Of a DNA stretch of 64,000 nucleotides, positions 1 to 9,962 are shown one piece after another. The notes under the pieces are model-generated. The model was not told the origin of the DNA. It ran no database searches and saw only the letters and a list, made by a program, of their open reading frames with translations. The translations under genes were made by a program, and so were the position numbers. Each line of letters begins with the position of its first letter. Position 1 is the first letter of the stretch. The DNA is from Apiosordaria backusii (taxonomy: Eukaryota > Ascomycota > Sordariomycetes > Sordariales > Lasiosphaeriaceae), in the NCBI GenBank assembly GCA_030549205.1, contig JAUKTV010000005.1, positions 1,550,001 to 1,614,000 on the forward strand. Direction: 5' to 3'.

Positions 1-207
1 ATTTTTCAAGACCTGTTTCTTGGAATGAGAGCCCTGGTTAATTTTTCAAGAAGAGATGGGAAATTAACCTGCTTTGTTATCTAGCGTCGACTTGCTGACA
101 CCAAAACTGGCATTAACTCTCACCTCCTGTGCTATCTTAAAAGTTTCTGAGCCATACGCCAAACGCCAAGTCCCGAGTCCCAACCAGACGCCCAGAAAGC
201 CCAGCAA

Positions 208-2277
208 TTACTCTGCCCCAACCGCAATGCCCTGATCAACCTCACCACCCTTATCCATAGGTGACAGGTTTGCCTTTGCAGGTCCATTCACGCAAACGCC
301 CTCCTTGGAGAATCGGCTGCCATGTACCGGGCAGTCAAAGCTCTTCTCGGCCGAGTTCCAACAAACGACACCCTTGAGATGAGGGCAGAGAGCGCTGTAC
401 GTGTGGACCTGACCATTCTCGTCCTTGTAGACAGCCATGGGCTTCTTGGTTTTCTGTGACACTGTCAGCTATACCGTCCTTAAAAGGCTTCTTTCCAAAG
501 AACACACCGGATTCAACACGCCGCCACAGCCAGGAGCGAGGTCCTCAATATCCGTGATGTCGGTCTGTAAGAAACGCTTGTACTGGGCGTTGATCTGCAG
601 ATCATGCGAAATCAATGTTGGAAGGCTCTTCAGGATGCTCCCAATTCTGTTTGGGGCATAGAGCGTGGCCCAGTCGTTGGTGACAGTGTCACCTTCGATC
701 TCATCGGCAATAAGCTTCCCGGCAAGGGTACCGTGCGTGAGCCCATCGCCAGAGTCGCCCGTTACGATATAAACCTTATCACAGCCCTGGTTCTTGCCAA
801 TGAACCCCAGGTAGTCAACTGGCTCGAAGATCTGCCCGCTCCACTGGTAATCGATCTTGCCGGCCTGCGGGAACCGCTCCCGAGTCCACTGCTCCAGCTC
901 AGCGTACCGCGGGGTCGTCTCTTCCTGGCCAACCTTGTGATCACAACCACCAACAACCAAGTAATCATCCTTGTCGTCACAAGCTGTCAGGCGGACATAC
1001 TTGTACTCCTCGGCATTGTCATACAGCAAACAGTCCTCAACACTGCCTTTGGGGACGCGAATAGCAATGCAGTAACTCCGGTAGAACTCGAGCTCCGTGA
1101 TGACTGACAGCTTTTGCAGTGGTACGCACGTCGCTTCAACCGCGTTTTCAGCTTTCACTGTGTGTCCGTCCTCCGTCTGAATCTCGACCGTCTTGTGGCC
1201 CATGCCGAGCATCTCGACGCCCTTTTCCGCCACCGACATGACCCGAGTACGGGTGTAACACTGGAAATTGGGCTGCTGCTTCAGCCAGTTCAGCACGCCA
1301 ACCAGATACTTGGTCGGATGAAATGTTGCCTGATTTTCAACCACCATTCCACCTCGCTGATCGATCTTTCCACTCCAGCCTTTCACCTTCAGATTGGGCT
1401 GTTTTCATGATCAGGTTCGTCAGAATACTTTCTTGGTTCATAATTTCAGCTTTGGTGAAAGGAATCAACTCACATCAAACCTGGTTTGCATCCCAATCTT
1501 CTTCTGCATTTCAGTCTCCTGTTTCAGCTCATCGATCTCCTGGTCGTGCTTTTCCTGCCCAACCGGAAACTGGCTGATGTCATAAGCAGGCAAACGTCGG
1601 TATTCACACTCAATTCCAAGCTCTTGGGCGATCTCTCCAATCCTGTCCCTTGCCCAGGCGTGACTCTCAGCGGCAATCTTGGCGCCGCCCTCTCCGTGCT
1701 TCTTTGCAATCTCAATATACCCATCGTCCAGGTCGTTGGTTAAATGGCCGCTTGTTCGGCCGGTCTCACCAGATAGAACATCGCGCGCCTCCAGCATGAC
1801 GACATTCTTGCCGCGGCGGACGAACTCGTAGGCAGTGGTGATTCCAGCGATGCCGGCGCCGACGATAGCCACATCTGTTTTAAGATCGCGGTCGAGGGTG
1901 TGAAACTTGGGATATTGGTCGTAAGGCACTTTATGGATCCAAACCGAGTCGCTTGCACCGGAGGTCTGCATTGTGTGCTGGGGGTTTGAACTTGCAATGG
2001 TCGCCATGGTTGCTGCGAGGGGGAATTTGATGACTTGAGAGTAGCGGGGAAAGAATTGGAGTCGTGGGGGGAGGTTGCGGGAGGAGGATGTGGTGGTGGT
2101 TTTTCGGGGTGAAGTCGTGTGCATATATGCGGCTGCGAGGGGTGCTGTTGATGATGTGATGACGTCACCACATACGGGTAGTGACAGGCGAGAAGTCGCG
2201 GATTGTTTTGTTATGAGATTTCTTTGAATGGCTCTAGCCGTTGTGCGGGAGGAAAGTGAGAGTGTTGAGAGCGCCAT
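208..2277 (-). CDS. FAD-dependent oxidoreductase with C-terminal Rieske [2Fe-2S] domain, probably mitochondrial
   Basis: The model has three exons, 2277-1474, 1398-508 and 453-208, giving 646 aa; both introns (75 and 54 nt) splice in phase 0. The first ~90 residues are rich in Ser, Thr and Arg with almost no acidic residues, like a mitochondrial presequence; Met91 is an alternative start. A DAO-type fold begins with the dinucleotide-binding motif GAGIAG at residues 140-145. The third exon encodes a Rieske domain with both cluster-binding boxes intact: C588-P-H590 and C606-P-V-H609. FAD-plus-Rieske fusions of this type are known in fungi and bacteria, where the Rieske centre would pass electrons to or from the flavin; the substrate cannot be told from sequence. 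The second intron would be easy to miss because the unspliced frame stops only a few codons past the donor. It is transcribed away from the cysteine-rich membrane gene to its right. Confidence 0.87.
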
Positions 2278-3137
2278 CTCTCAAGTGTAATTGGGGGTAG
2301 CGGGTAGGATATAAGTGTGACTTTGCTAATGAGAAGGGGGTGGTATGGCTGCCTGGGCAGGTTGAGAATATCAGGAAGTTTCACACGCGGCTTGGGAACA
2401 TCAATTGTCTCATTGGCAGGTGGTTGACAAGTTGTTTAATACAAAGATGGTCATGAGGGTGGATAGTCAAATGCATGACGACACCACTTCATGATGCCGG
2501 AGAAAACAAGCCGGGAGCTGCAGGAGCAGCGGATAAGAGTGGGGCACATGCTGCAAAGGTCAATCTTGGCAACCACCATTCCTGGCTGCAATCTCCATCA
2601 CCAACCTCGCCGTCGTCAAACATGATCCTACTCGGCTCCAGCCGAATTTGTAGGGTTAATCGGCCTTGTGGGCGGCCGGCCTTCTTTTCGACTGTGTCAG
2701 CTCGTTTATTCTCCGGCCAGATCATTTTTTGCACCCCTGTTGCGAGGTTGGTTTCTGGGCCGCAGCACGAGGCCCCGCATAGGCGGCTCGCAGAGACACA
2801 TCGTTCCAAGATCCCCCTGTCCAGATGGGGTTATAAGCCGCGACATTGCTATATACACGTTGTACCTTACCTCGAACGAACAGTCACCGCCAAGATGGCG
2901 ATGGCGAACGAGCCAATGATAAACTAACTCAGTGCGGCCTTCACCAAACTCCACATTCAGCATGAATTGGTTAAGACCGTTACGCAGGGGATGCGAGGTT
3001 TGCATTCCTTTTAACTTCGCCGCTTCGCCTGTGCCTGACAAGGTACACGTCTCTTCCAGACATTTTTCTCAGTCCTGCTTTGGCTCAACGTCTTCTTTGT
3101 TACGAGTTGTCCGTCGAGCAAAGACGGTTCTTTCAGA
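2278..3137. other. Intergenic, divergent promoter region
   Basis: This stretch lies between the start of the FAD-Rieske gene (-) and the start of the cysteine-rich membrane gene (+). Open frames exist on both strands (for example 2475-2927 +), but none has recognisable protein character. I see no repeat or RNA gene. Confidence 0.5.
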
Positions 3138-4219
3138 ATGGCATCCCTCAAGTTCTTTTTTTATCACTTACGATACTGATAGATCATTGTGCTGTCTCGC
3201 AAAAATCAGTCAGCAGATGCTATTACCCCAATGGCAACGAAGCCCGCAACGATTTCCCATGCAATCAGGATGCAGATGGCGCATCGACTTGCTGCAACGG
3301 CGATATGGGGTACACCTGTATGACAAACAAGTACTGTCGTAGCCCAAAGGGCGACCTCGTGAGGGGAGCATGTACCGATCCATCATTCTCCTCTCCCGAG
3401 TGCCCAAAACCATGCGGGAACGGAACGCCGGGCGAAATCATCTCGTGCTCCAACGTGACCAGCACCGATACCTCCTTCTGCTGCCCAGGAAACGCGGGCT
3501 GCTGAGACAGCGGGATAGGCCGGTTCGAAGTGCTCGCTTCGCAAGCCAGAATCTGGGCGGAATGGTCAAAGTCAGCCAAAAGGTTCATCGTCTTGGAAGA
3601 TCCTGAACCAGCAGCCGCCAGCACTTCTACATCCACACGTGTCTCGACATCTTCTACATCGCTCGCGGAAACAGAGTCAACAACAACCACTTCACAAAAC
3701 CAAGCAACCGACTCCTTGTCCCCATCCTCCACCCCCAACTCCTCGAATTCCTCCCAATTCGACGCCTCACCCTCGTCAGCCCAGTCATCATCAGACAGCC
3801 TCTCCCCCGCCGCAAAAGCTGGAATCGCAGTCGGTACCATCGCCAGTGCCCTCCTTCTCTTAGTAGTTTTGGTAATGAGCTACAAACTGAAAAAATACAA
3901 ACAAGGACAGCAACAAACTCCGCCGCCAGAGCACGGCGGGTATGATGCAACTGGGAGGAACTACACACCAAGCCACTCCAACTGGAGCACTGCTGTCACG
4001 GAGGCTGACGGCAACAACGGGACCGGATATGTCTACGGGACTGCACCAAAGGAACTGCCGTCTGCACGGGAAAGGCCGGTCAATGCGCAAGAGATGTATG
4101 ACAATACCAATGGGAATTATCACAATCGGCCGGTGCCGCCATATAGGCAGGATTCAGGGACGTTGGGAGATGGGAGGGTGCATGGTGCGGTTGAGATGGA
4201 TGGGCAGGGATACAGGTGA
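3138..4219 (+). pseudogene. Cysteine-rich secreted/single-pass membrane protein, with a frameshift and an in-frame TGA
   Basis: The reading frame encodes a signal-like hydrophobic stretch, a cysteine-rich ectodomain (CCNG, CCPGNAGC), a Ser/Thr-rich stalk, one membrane segment (about 3800-3890) followed by basic residues KLKKYK, and a cytosolic tail ending at 4219. Two lesions interrupt it. The natural ATG at 3138-3140 begins a fine signal peptide, but the frame must change by one base in the T7 tract at 3156-3162 to reach the ectodomain. A TGA at 3503-3505 then sits in frame between GNAGC and a continuing, protein-like DSGIGRFEVL. The downstream frame stays open for 230 codons, so the damage is recent or not real. 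Alternatives are an upstream exon spliced to the acceptor-like site ending at 3137 (ttctttcag), readthrough or RNA editing of the TGA, or sequencing error. This architecture is common in ascomycete surface proteins; the function is unknown. Confidence 0.6.
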
Positions 4220-4755
4220 TCACTGACCGTCTCTTATGGGGACTTGGGTTATCTATTGTGGTTGTTACTTCTTGAATTGCGATGATTGGTGGTGTAGAAT
4301 AGATGGACTCAATCACTAAACGAGAGAACAGTCATGACAATATTCCAAATGTTGTTGAAGAATATGCATTTAAATAAAAAGCAAAATCAGTAATTAAAAG
4401 CCCGAAAAAGAATGTATCGAAACCCGAGGCTGAAGCGGAGACCTCAAGACCCATCGTCAGTTGAGCAATATTGCAGCTAAAATGTCTTCATGGGCCAGTT
4501 AACCAAAGTCGAGTGGTAGCTTAACATGGCCCACTTCTACATCATTGGCACATACGCGGGGTGGATCGGTTCTTTCTCTCCGAGACAGTTGATTTACGAT
4601 CGAACATGAAACTGTTGATTTGATGCGCGAAGTATCCTTTGCATAAACCAAAACCTGCGACCTGGAAGGCTGAACCCGCCCCAAGACCGGGTGTCCAACC
4701 GGTCCCAAGTCTATGCAGTCTTCCAAATCTCAGCACTATCCAACCCACCCCAAAA
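4220..4755. other. Intergenic, convergent 3' ends
   Basis: This separates the membrane-protein gene (+) from the arrestin-like gene (-). An AATAAA polyadenylation-type hexamer lies at 4373-4378, about 155 bases past the stop at 4219. Nothing else is visible. Confidence 0.5.
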
Positions 4756-6375
4756 TCATTCACGAAGATACCCCGTCGCCCCCAGAACATTTACCTTCCT
4801 CTCAAACCTAACCTCAACCTTCTCCTTCACCACCTCCAGCCCCAGCTTCACCACAACAGAGTAATCCCTCTTAATGTTAAATGTCATAAAATCAGGAAAC
4901 AAATCTCCCGCCTTGCTCAGGCCCCAGCTACCACCTCTGTATTGCTCCACTGAATATCTATTACCACAAATCTCGAACCCTTTCATGTTGAATCGTATCC
5001 CTAGTAGTGCACCCAGATCCATCATTTTGCCGTTGTCCTTTGCTTTTCCTTTGCCCTTGCCAGAGTCATATGCTGGTGGGGCATCTTCCGCTGGTTGACG
5101 TGACTCAGATAGGCTCTCCTCGGATATAAATGGGATTCCGATCCCGTTAGCGTCGCCTCCTGGCAGGCTGAGAGCAGGGGCAGTGAGTTCGAGTTTGGCG
5201 ATGTCAGTATCTTTGGTCGTGTCATAATTGGTGAGCATCCGGCCCTGAACCGACACCGTAGTGGTGGCTTTGATCTTGATTTTGAGGCTGGTAAGACGAA
5301 TCTTAACGTCGTTATCTGCTCCGTGTGGTTGTTCCTGGGTCGAACTCTCTCCCTGAGCGGAGCTCTCTCCTTGCTCGTACTGTGGGAGACCGTCTTCTGC
5401 CGACCGCCTTTCCGCCTCCTGTTCCATTTTGCCCTTCTTCTTTTCTTCTGGGTATTTCTCGTCGTCATCTTCATCCCCTAAACCGCCTGTAAGCTCATGC
5501 AACCTAAACACACCTACCCTCAGCCCAATCATCTCCCCCAACTGTATCCCTCCCGGCAAATCAGCCACAACCCTAAACCCCAACCTCGGCACCCTCGAGC
5601 TCCTCACCATTTTCAACATCTTTTCCTTAAAACTGAGCTTATCCCCCTCCCTCCCCGCCAGCAACCTCTGCGATCGTATCACCTGGTTCTCCGACCAAAA
5701 CCTCAACATCTGGATCGGCTGCACCCCCGCCAAAGGCATCGGATAAACAACCACCGGCAACCGTGACTTGGCCACATGCTTGACATAGCCATTAAATGGA
5801 GAGGCATCATAGAGATGCGCCTCAAGCCAGTACTCCACCCACGTCATCTGCTTACTGGAACCATACCCCTGTTGCGACCAAGCTGAGCAAGGTAGCGGAA
5901 TTTGTGGGCTATCGAGAGGGATAAAAGCCCGGTCGGGACTCTGGGGGTTCCGCGTCCACCATTTTCCATCCTTTGTCTCGTTTACCAGTCGAGGGCTGAG
6001 GCAATGGCTTGGTATCTGCAACTGGAATTGCCATGCTTGTCCCTGGGGGTCATCAGGCGGGATGTGAATTGGGCTGCCATTGATGCAAGTTAGTTGCCGA
6101 GGCGGGAAAAGCGAGTATTGCGTGTTGTAGTGGTGCGTGGTCTGGCTCTCCCCCGAGCCGGTCTGCTTCTCGATGCGGGCGACGGAGCGGCCGTGGAGGG
6201 TGAGGACGAGCCATACTTCTGGGCGGACGATGTGCTCTTGTCTTCGGATTTGACCGGTCAAGGTTTCGCCTGGGAAAAAAACATTTCTGTCTGCGGTGGG
6301 TGCATGGATGTGAATTGAGAGGCCTGGTGAGGCTTTCACGGGAGTTGGTTGCAAGGCCCAAGGGAGATTAACCAT
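4756..6375 (-). CDS. Arrestin-like N-terminal domain protein
   Basis: This is an uninterrupted 539-codon gene starting at the ATG at 6375. The N terminus has the arrestin-N pattern: a strand reading SIHIHAPTADRNVFFPGET, then GxI and a hydrophobic strand VWLVLTLHGRSV. Further beta-rich segments with conserved aromatic residues follow. The middle (roughly residues 300-360) is acidic and low-complexity, rich in Glu, Lys, Gln and Ser. The C-terminal segment again looks beta-rich (RDYSVVVKLGLEVV). Fungal alpha-arrestins of this class often act as adaptors bringing Rsp5-type ubiquitin ligases to plasma-membrane transporters. I see only a PPAYDS stretch near 5070 as a candidate PY-type site, so the adaptor role is an inference. 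It is convergent with the gene to its left and divergent from the aspartyl protease to its right. Confidence 0.78.
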   Translation of the reverse strand: MVNLPWALQPTPVKASPGLSIHIHAPTADRNVFFPGETLTGQIRRQEHIVRPEVWLVLTLHGRSVARIEKQTGSGESQTTHHYNTQYSLFPPRQLTCINGSPIHIPPDDPQGQAWQFQLQIPSHCLSPRLVNETKDGKWWTRNPQSPDRAFIPLDSPQIPLPCSAWSQQGYGSSKQMTWVEYWLEAHLYDASPFNGYVKHVAKSRLPVVVYPMPLAGVQPIQMLRFWSENQVIRSQRLLAGREGDKLSFKEKMLKMVRSSRVPRLGFRVVADLPGGIQLGEMIGLRVGVFRLHELTGGLGDEDDDEKYPEEKKKGKMEQEAERRSAEDGLPQYEQGESSAQGESSTQEQPHGADNDVKIRLTSLKIKIKATTTVSVQGRMLTNYDTTKDTDIAKLELTAPALSLPGGDANGIGIPFISEESLSESRQPAEDAPPAYDSGKGKGKAKDNGKMMDLGALLGIRFNMKGFEICGNRYSVEQYRGGSWGLSKAGDLFPDFMTFNIKRDYSVVVKLGLEVVKEKVEVRFERKVNVLGATGYLRE

Positions 6376-7129
6376 GCTGAAAGTGTGATGCTGGATGAAA
6401 TACTGAAAAAAAGGATGGTTCGGTGATGCATTGCCTTTTTACTAGATGATCACAGTAACTTGCTCTTGGATGGAGAATGAGGCGTGAGGTCGTTATAAAG
6501 TTTAGGGCCATCTCGGCGTTGAGTTGAGGGTGTCATGTGGGCCGTGGCTATGTTTGGCTCCGCCACGTCCCGTTACATTGTTCGCATTCCTCGCGTTCAA
6601 TCAGGCTTACCCGTGTGACCATCGGATCCGGGCAGTGCGGCGCCGATCCCGCTCTCCACTGACGTCCGGGAATAGTGGGACTTTTCGGCGCCGGGATGAC
6701 GGCAGCAGCCAACGGACTAAAAGTTCCGAGCAAGCCTGACTTGTCGTTCCCAACCACGTGGTTTCGATGCGGCTCCCCTGAAATTTGTTGTTGTGTGCTC
6801 CGTCCACTATTGACAGCCCTGCCCGGTTTTGGCTAGCGCCCGCAGCTGCAATGTCCGCTGACAAGCTTAACCCCTGAACGACCCCTTGTTTACTGACTTC
6901 CAGAGTCCAGACCGACGGCGCCTCTGCAAATGTCTTTGCCAAGCTTTCCCTGTTTGAGAGTCTCACACAGCTGTTCAGAGAGTATAAACATCATGGCTCA
7001 CCCCATTGCGAACCACCGTCTGCCTTCTCGGACCAGGCAACTGTCATTCATTCGTTGATCAGCCAGGACAACTTTTGTCCGTTCCATTCTTTACCAGTTT
7101 GCCCCAGCCACTCATTGATTCGTTTCAAC
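6376..7129. promoter_or_regulatory. Divergent promoter region with TATA box for the aspartyl protease
   Basis: This lies between the arrestin-like gene (-) and the protease (+). A TATAAA box is at 6983-6988, about 140 bases before the protease ATG at 7130, and the leader just before the ATG is pyrimidine-rich. No convincing coding frame is present. Confidence 0.5.
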
Positions 7130-9558
7130 ATGCCTTCCTCCAAACTTTTGTCACTCCTCGCCCTCCTCCCGGCTGCGGCTCTCGCCACCGATAATGCTGC
7201 GGTTCAGCCTTCCGGGTTGGTTCGTCACTCTCTGACGGCCCAAGAGGGTGGCTCTCTCTTCAGCAGACACTCCAAGAGGCAGCTGGCAACCGCCTCCTCG
7301 ACAAAGCGCGCTGGCACTTTGTACACAATCAGCGTCAAGTTCGGAACGCCTGGCCAATCCGTCCCCGTGCAGATCGATACCACTCAGTCCGAGCTTTTCG
7401 CCAATCCCGTCTGCTCCAAGTCATCGAATCCATCTTTCTGCAGCAGCCAGCCAAGATTCACCATGTCAAGCAGCCTCGTCGACCTTGGTGTGCAAGGGCA
7501 TCTGAGTCTCCGTGACGGCGGCTATGCCGACTTTACATATGTCTCCGACTACATCGGCATTGAATGTAGGCTATACCGTCTTTCCCAGTTGATTTCAGGA
7601 CACGTGATGCTGATGAGCTTGCGTTTCTAGCCGCCAGGATCACTCAACAAATCTTTGGAGTCGCATACGACACCTCCGGCCCCACGAATTCCATACTTGG
7701 TCTCGGCCCATCCCTTGAGGGCTGGACCAGTAGCTATCCCTCACTTCTTGATAATCTCAAGTCGCAAGGACACATCGGAAGTCGGGTTTGGAGTTTGGAT
7801 GTGAAGGGGTTTGAAAGTCAGAGCGGTTCAGTAATCTTTGGTGGCATCGATACCAGCAAGTACACCGGAGACTTGGCCAAGATCCCCATTGTCCCAGCTG
7901 CTCAATCCCCTGATGGCTGGACAAGATATTGGATCCGTCTCGATGGTCTCTCCGTTGTTCACAATGATGGCCATGACACCGTCGATGATGTTTGGACTAA
8001 ACCTGATGGCGGAGTTGGTCAGGCTTTCCTCATTGACAGCGGCGCCAGTCTCACCGCTCTCCCCTCGTCCATCTACAACCGATTCATCACGGCCTTCTCA
8101 GGCGCAACTCCCAACAGCGACGGCACCTTGACGATCCAATGCCCTACCGGAGGCGAGACAGAGACTATTGACTTTACCTTTAATGGCAAGGTTATCAGCG
8201 TGCCCTTCAACGACTTTGTCGTTCGTGTTCCAGATTCCAACACCTGTCTCCTCGGAGTCTATGAGGACAGCTTCCCTGTCCTTGGCGCCAACTTCCTTCG
8301 GGCCGCATACGTCGTGTTTGACCATGACAATCGCAACATCCACCTTGCTCAATCTGATGATTGCGGCGCATCGTCGCTTGTCGCTGTCGGTACGGGCGCC
8401 GATGCTGTCCCGTCGGTCGCTGGATGTGCGCCCCCAGCGACTTCAACCACCACAGCCGAGTCCTCCACAACCACCGAGGAGGCCACTACCACAACTGAGG
8501 AGGTCGCTACCACCACCGAAGAGGCCGCAACCACCACCGAGGACGCCACGACTACCACTGAGGAGGCTACCACTACTACTGAGGAAGCTATTACGACTAC
8601 TGAGGATATTGCCGCCACCACTACTGAGGAAGCCAGCGAGACTGCTACTGAGTCCGCCACTGAGACCGAGTCTGACGACGAGTGTCCCATCGAAACTGGC
8701 ACTGAGTCTGTTACCGAGACCACCACCGATTCAGCCACCCAGACTGCCACCGAGTCTGTCACTGAGACCTCCGTTGCCGAGCCCTCCATCACTGCAACTG
8801 AGACCTCTGCCATCGAGACCACTGCCGTGGAGACCACCTCGTTCCCCGTTACTACCACAGCTCCTCCTCTCCTGACCATTACCTATACCGAGACCTCGAC
8901 GTCGACGATCACTTCTTGCCCTCCCACCGTCCCCAAGTGCCCCGTGGGATCTGTCACCATTGTCACTCAGGTCATCACCGCCACTACTTCAGTCTGCCCC
9001 CAGACGACTGCCACCTACACCTTCCCTGCTGCCGGTCCATCCCAACCCCCTGTTGTGGTTACACTCACTCCGGTCGAGCCCCTGCCTGCTCCTGTCACTG
9101 TCCCCGGATGCAGCTGTACTGCTCCTCCTTTCCCCTCCGGAACTGGATCTGTGCCCACTCAACCCACGACTTTGGCTACCCTGCCTCATGTTCCCGGCAC
9201 CGGTGTTCCCCATGTTCCAGGCACCAGTGTACCTCACGTCCCCGGCACCGGTGTACCCCACGTCCCCGGCACCAGTGTACCCCACGTCCCCGGCACTTCC
9301 CCAGTTGCTACCCACCCCACGACTCTGGCTACGCTGCCCCATCTCCCAGGCACTGGTGTACCTCATCTCCCGGGTACTGGTGCTCCCCCTGCCGCCACTC
9401 ACCCTGGACATGGCGGCCACAACGGTACCGCCGTCGTCCCTACCGTTGTTCCTACTCAACCTACTGACCCTGTAACGGCTGGATCTGCCAAGATCTCGGG
9501 CATGATGAGCTGGGGAGTGGCGGCTGTGGTCGGTGGTGTGCTCGCTGCTATGCTGTAA
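7130..9558 (+). CDS. Pepsin-family (A1) aspartyl protease-like protein, GPI-type, Ser/Thr-rich
   Basis: The exons are 7130-7565 and 7631-9558 (65-nt phase-1 intron), giving 787 aa. In order there is a signal peptide (residues 1-19), a short propeptide with KR dibasic sites near residues 49-50 and 59-60, the protease fold to about residue 400, a long Ser/Thr/Glu stalk, a Pro-rich tandem repeat, and a hydrophobic tail (MMSWGVAAVVGGVLAAML) typical of a GPI-anchor signal. The second catalytic loop is canonical (IDSGAS, Asp281). The first, normally DTGS, reads DTTQ at Asp83-Gln86, so the flap-side Gly and Ser are both replaced. Yapsin-like proteins act at the plasma membrane or wall; because of the altered loop this one could be weakly active or a binding protein. 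The start is chosen because the ATG at 7130 directly precedes the signal peptide. Confidence 0.88.
8459..8650 (+). repeat. In-frame TTTEEA-type tandem repeats in the protease stalk
   Basis: About ten imperfect copies of a hexa- to heptapeptide (T-T-T-E-E-A/V) occur in frame within the aspartyl protease. Synonymous third-base changes show they have been maintained as protein. The Thr residues are likely O-mannosylation sites forming an extended stalk. Confidence 0.7.
9175..9390 (+). repeat. 24-bp in-frame repeats encoding PHVPGTxV
   Basis: Five near-identical 24-bp units encode the octapeptide PHVPGT(G/S)V, followed by two degenerate PHLPGTG units. Flanking decapeptides of the TTLATLPH type occur twice. 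The nucleotide near-identity of the central units suggests recent expansion and probable length variation between strains. Confidence 0.75.
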
Positions 9559-9962
9559 TGGAAATGGGTTGCTAAATGTGTATCCTTGGTTTTGGGGGTT
9601 TTGATAGTTGAATAGCCAATTCTTCAGCATATTCGGTTCAGGTACTTGATGTTCTTGGTGTTCAGCATTTAGACAAGAGAAATAATTTTATTGATAATTG
9701 TAAAGTTTAAGTCGTAACAAAGGCCAAATCTTGAACAGCTTGGCTCACCATGGCCGCTGTCAATGTCTCAAACACAGGTTCATCAACCATTCCCCTCAAT
9801 ATTGTGGCTCCAAAGGAATTCGGTATTTCAATAAGCCCTCGGCCATTGTCATTCGCTGGTGCCCGATCGGACAAAACAAACCATCGGTTTCCGAGAGTCA
9901 AGAGACGGAGATTGAGCACCAGCAGCATCTGCCAACAGTAAATATGCCCATGAGTCATGCAA
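9559..9962. other. Intergenic, convergent 3' ends
   Basis: The 3' flanks of the aspartyl protease (+) and the patatin gene (-). It is AT-rich near 9675-9710 with no coding or repeat signal. Confidence 0.5.

Noticed and set aside
2475..2927. 150-codon plus-strand ORF in the divergent promoter
   Set aside because: It starts far from any promoter feature and shows no recognisable protein character.
8349..8879. 176-codon minus-strand Val/Ser-rich ORF
   Set aside because: It mirrors the TTTEEA repeats of the protease and has no independent features.
8989..9630. 213-codon minus-strand ORF rich in Ser, Arg and Gly
   Set aside because: It is the antisense of the PHVPGT repeat region.
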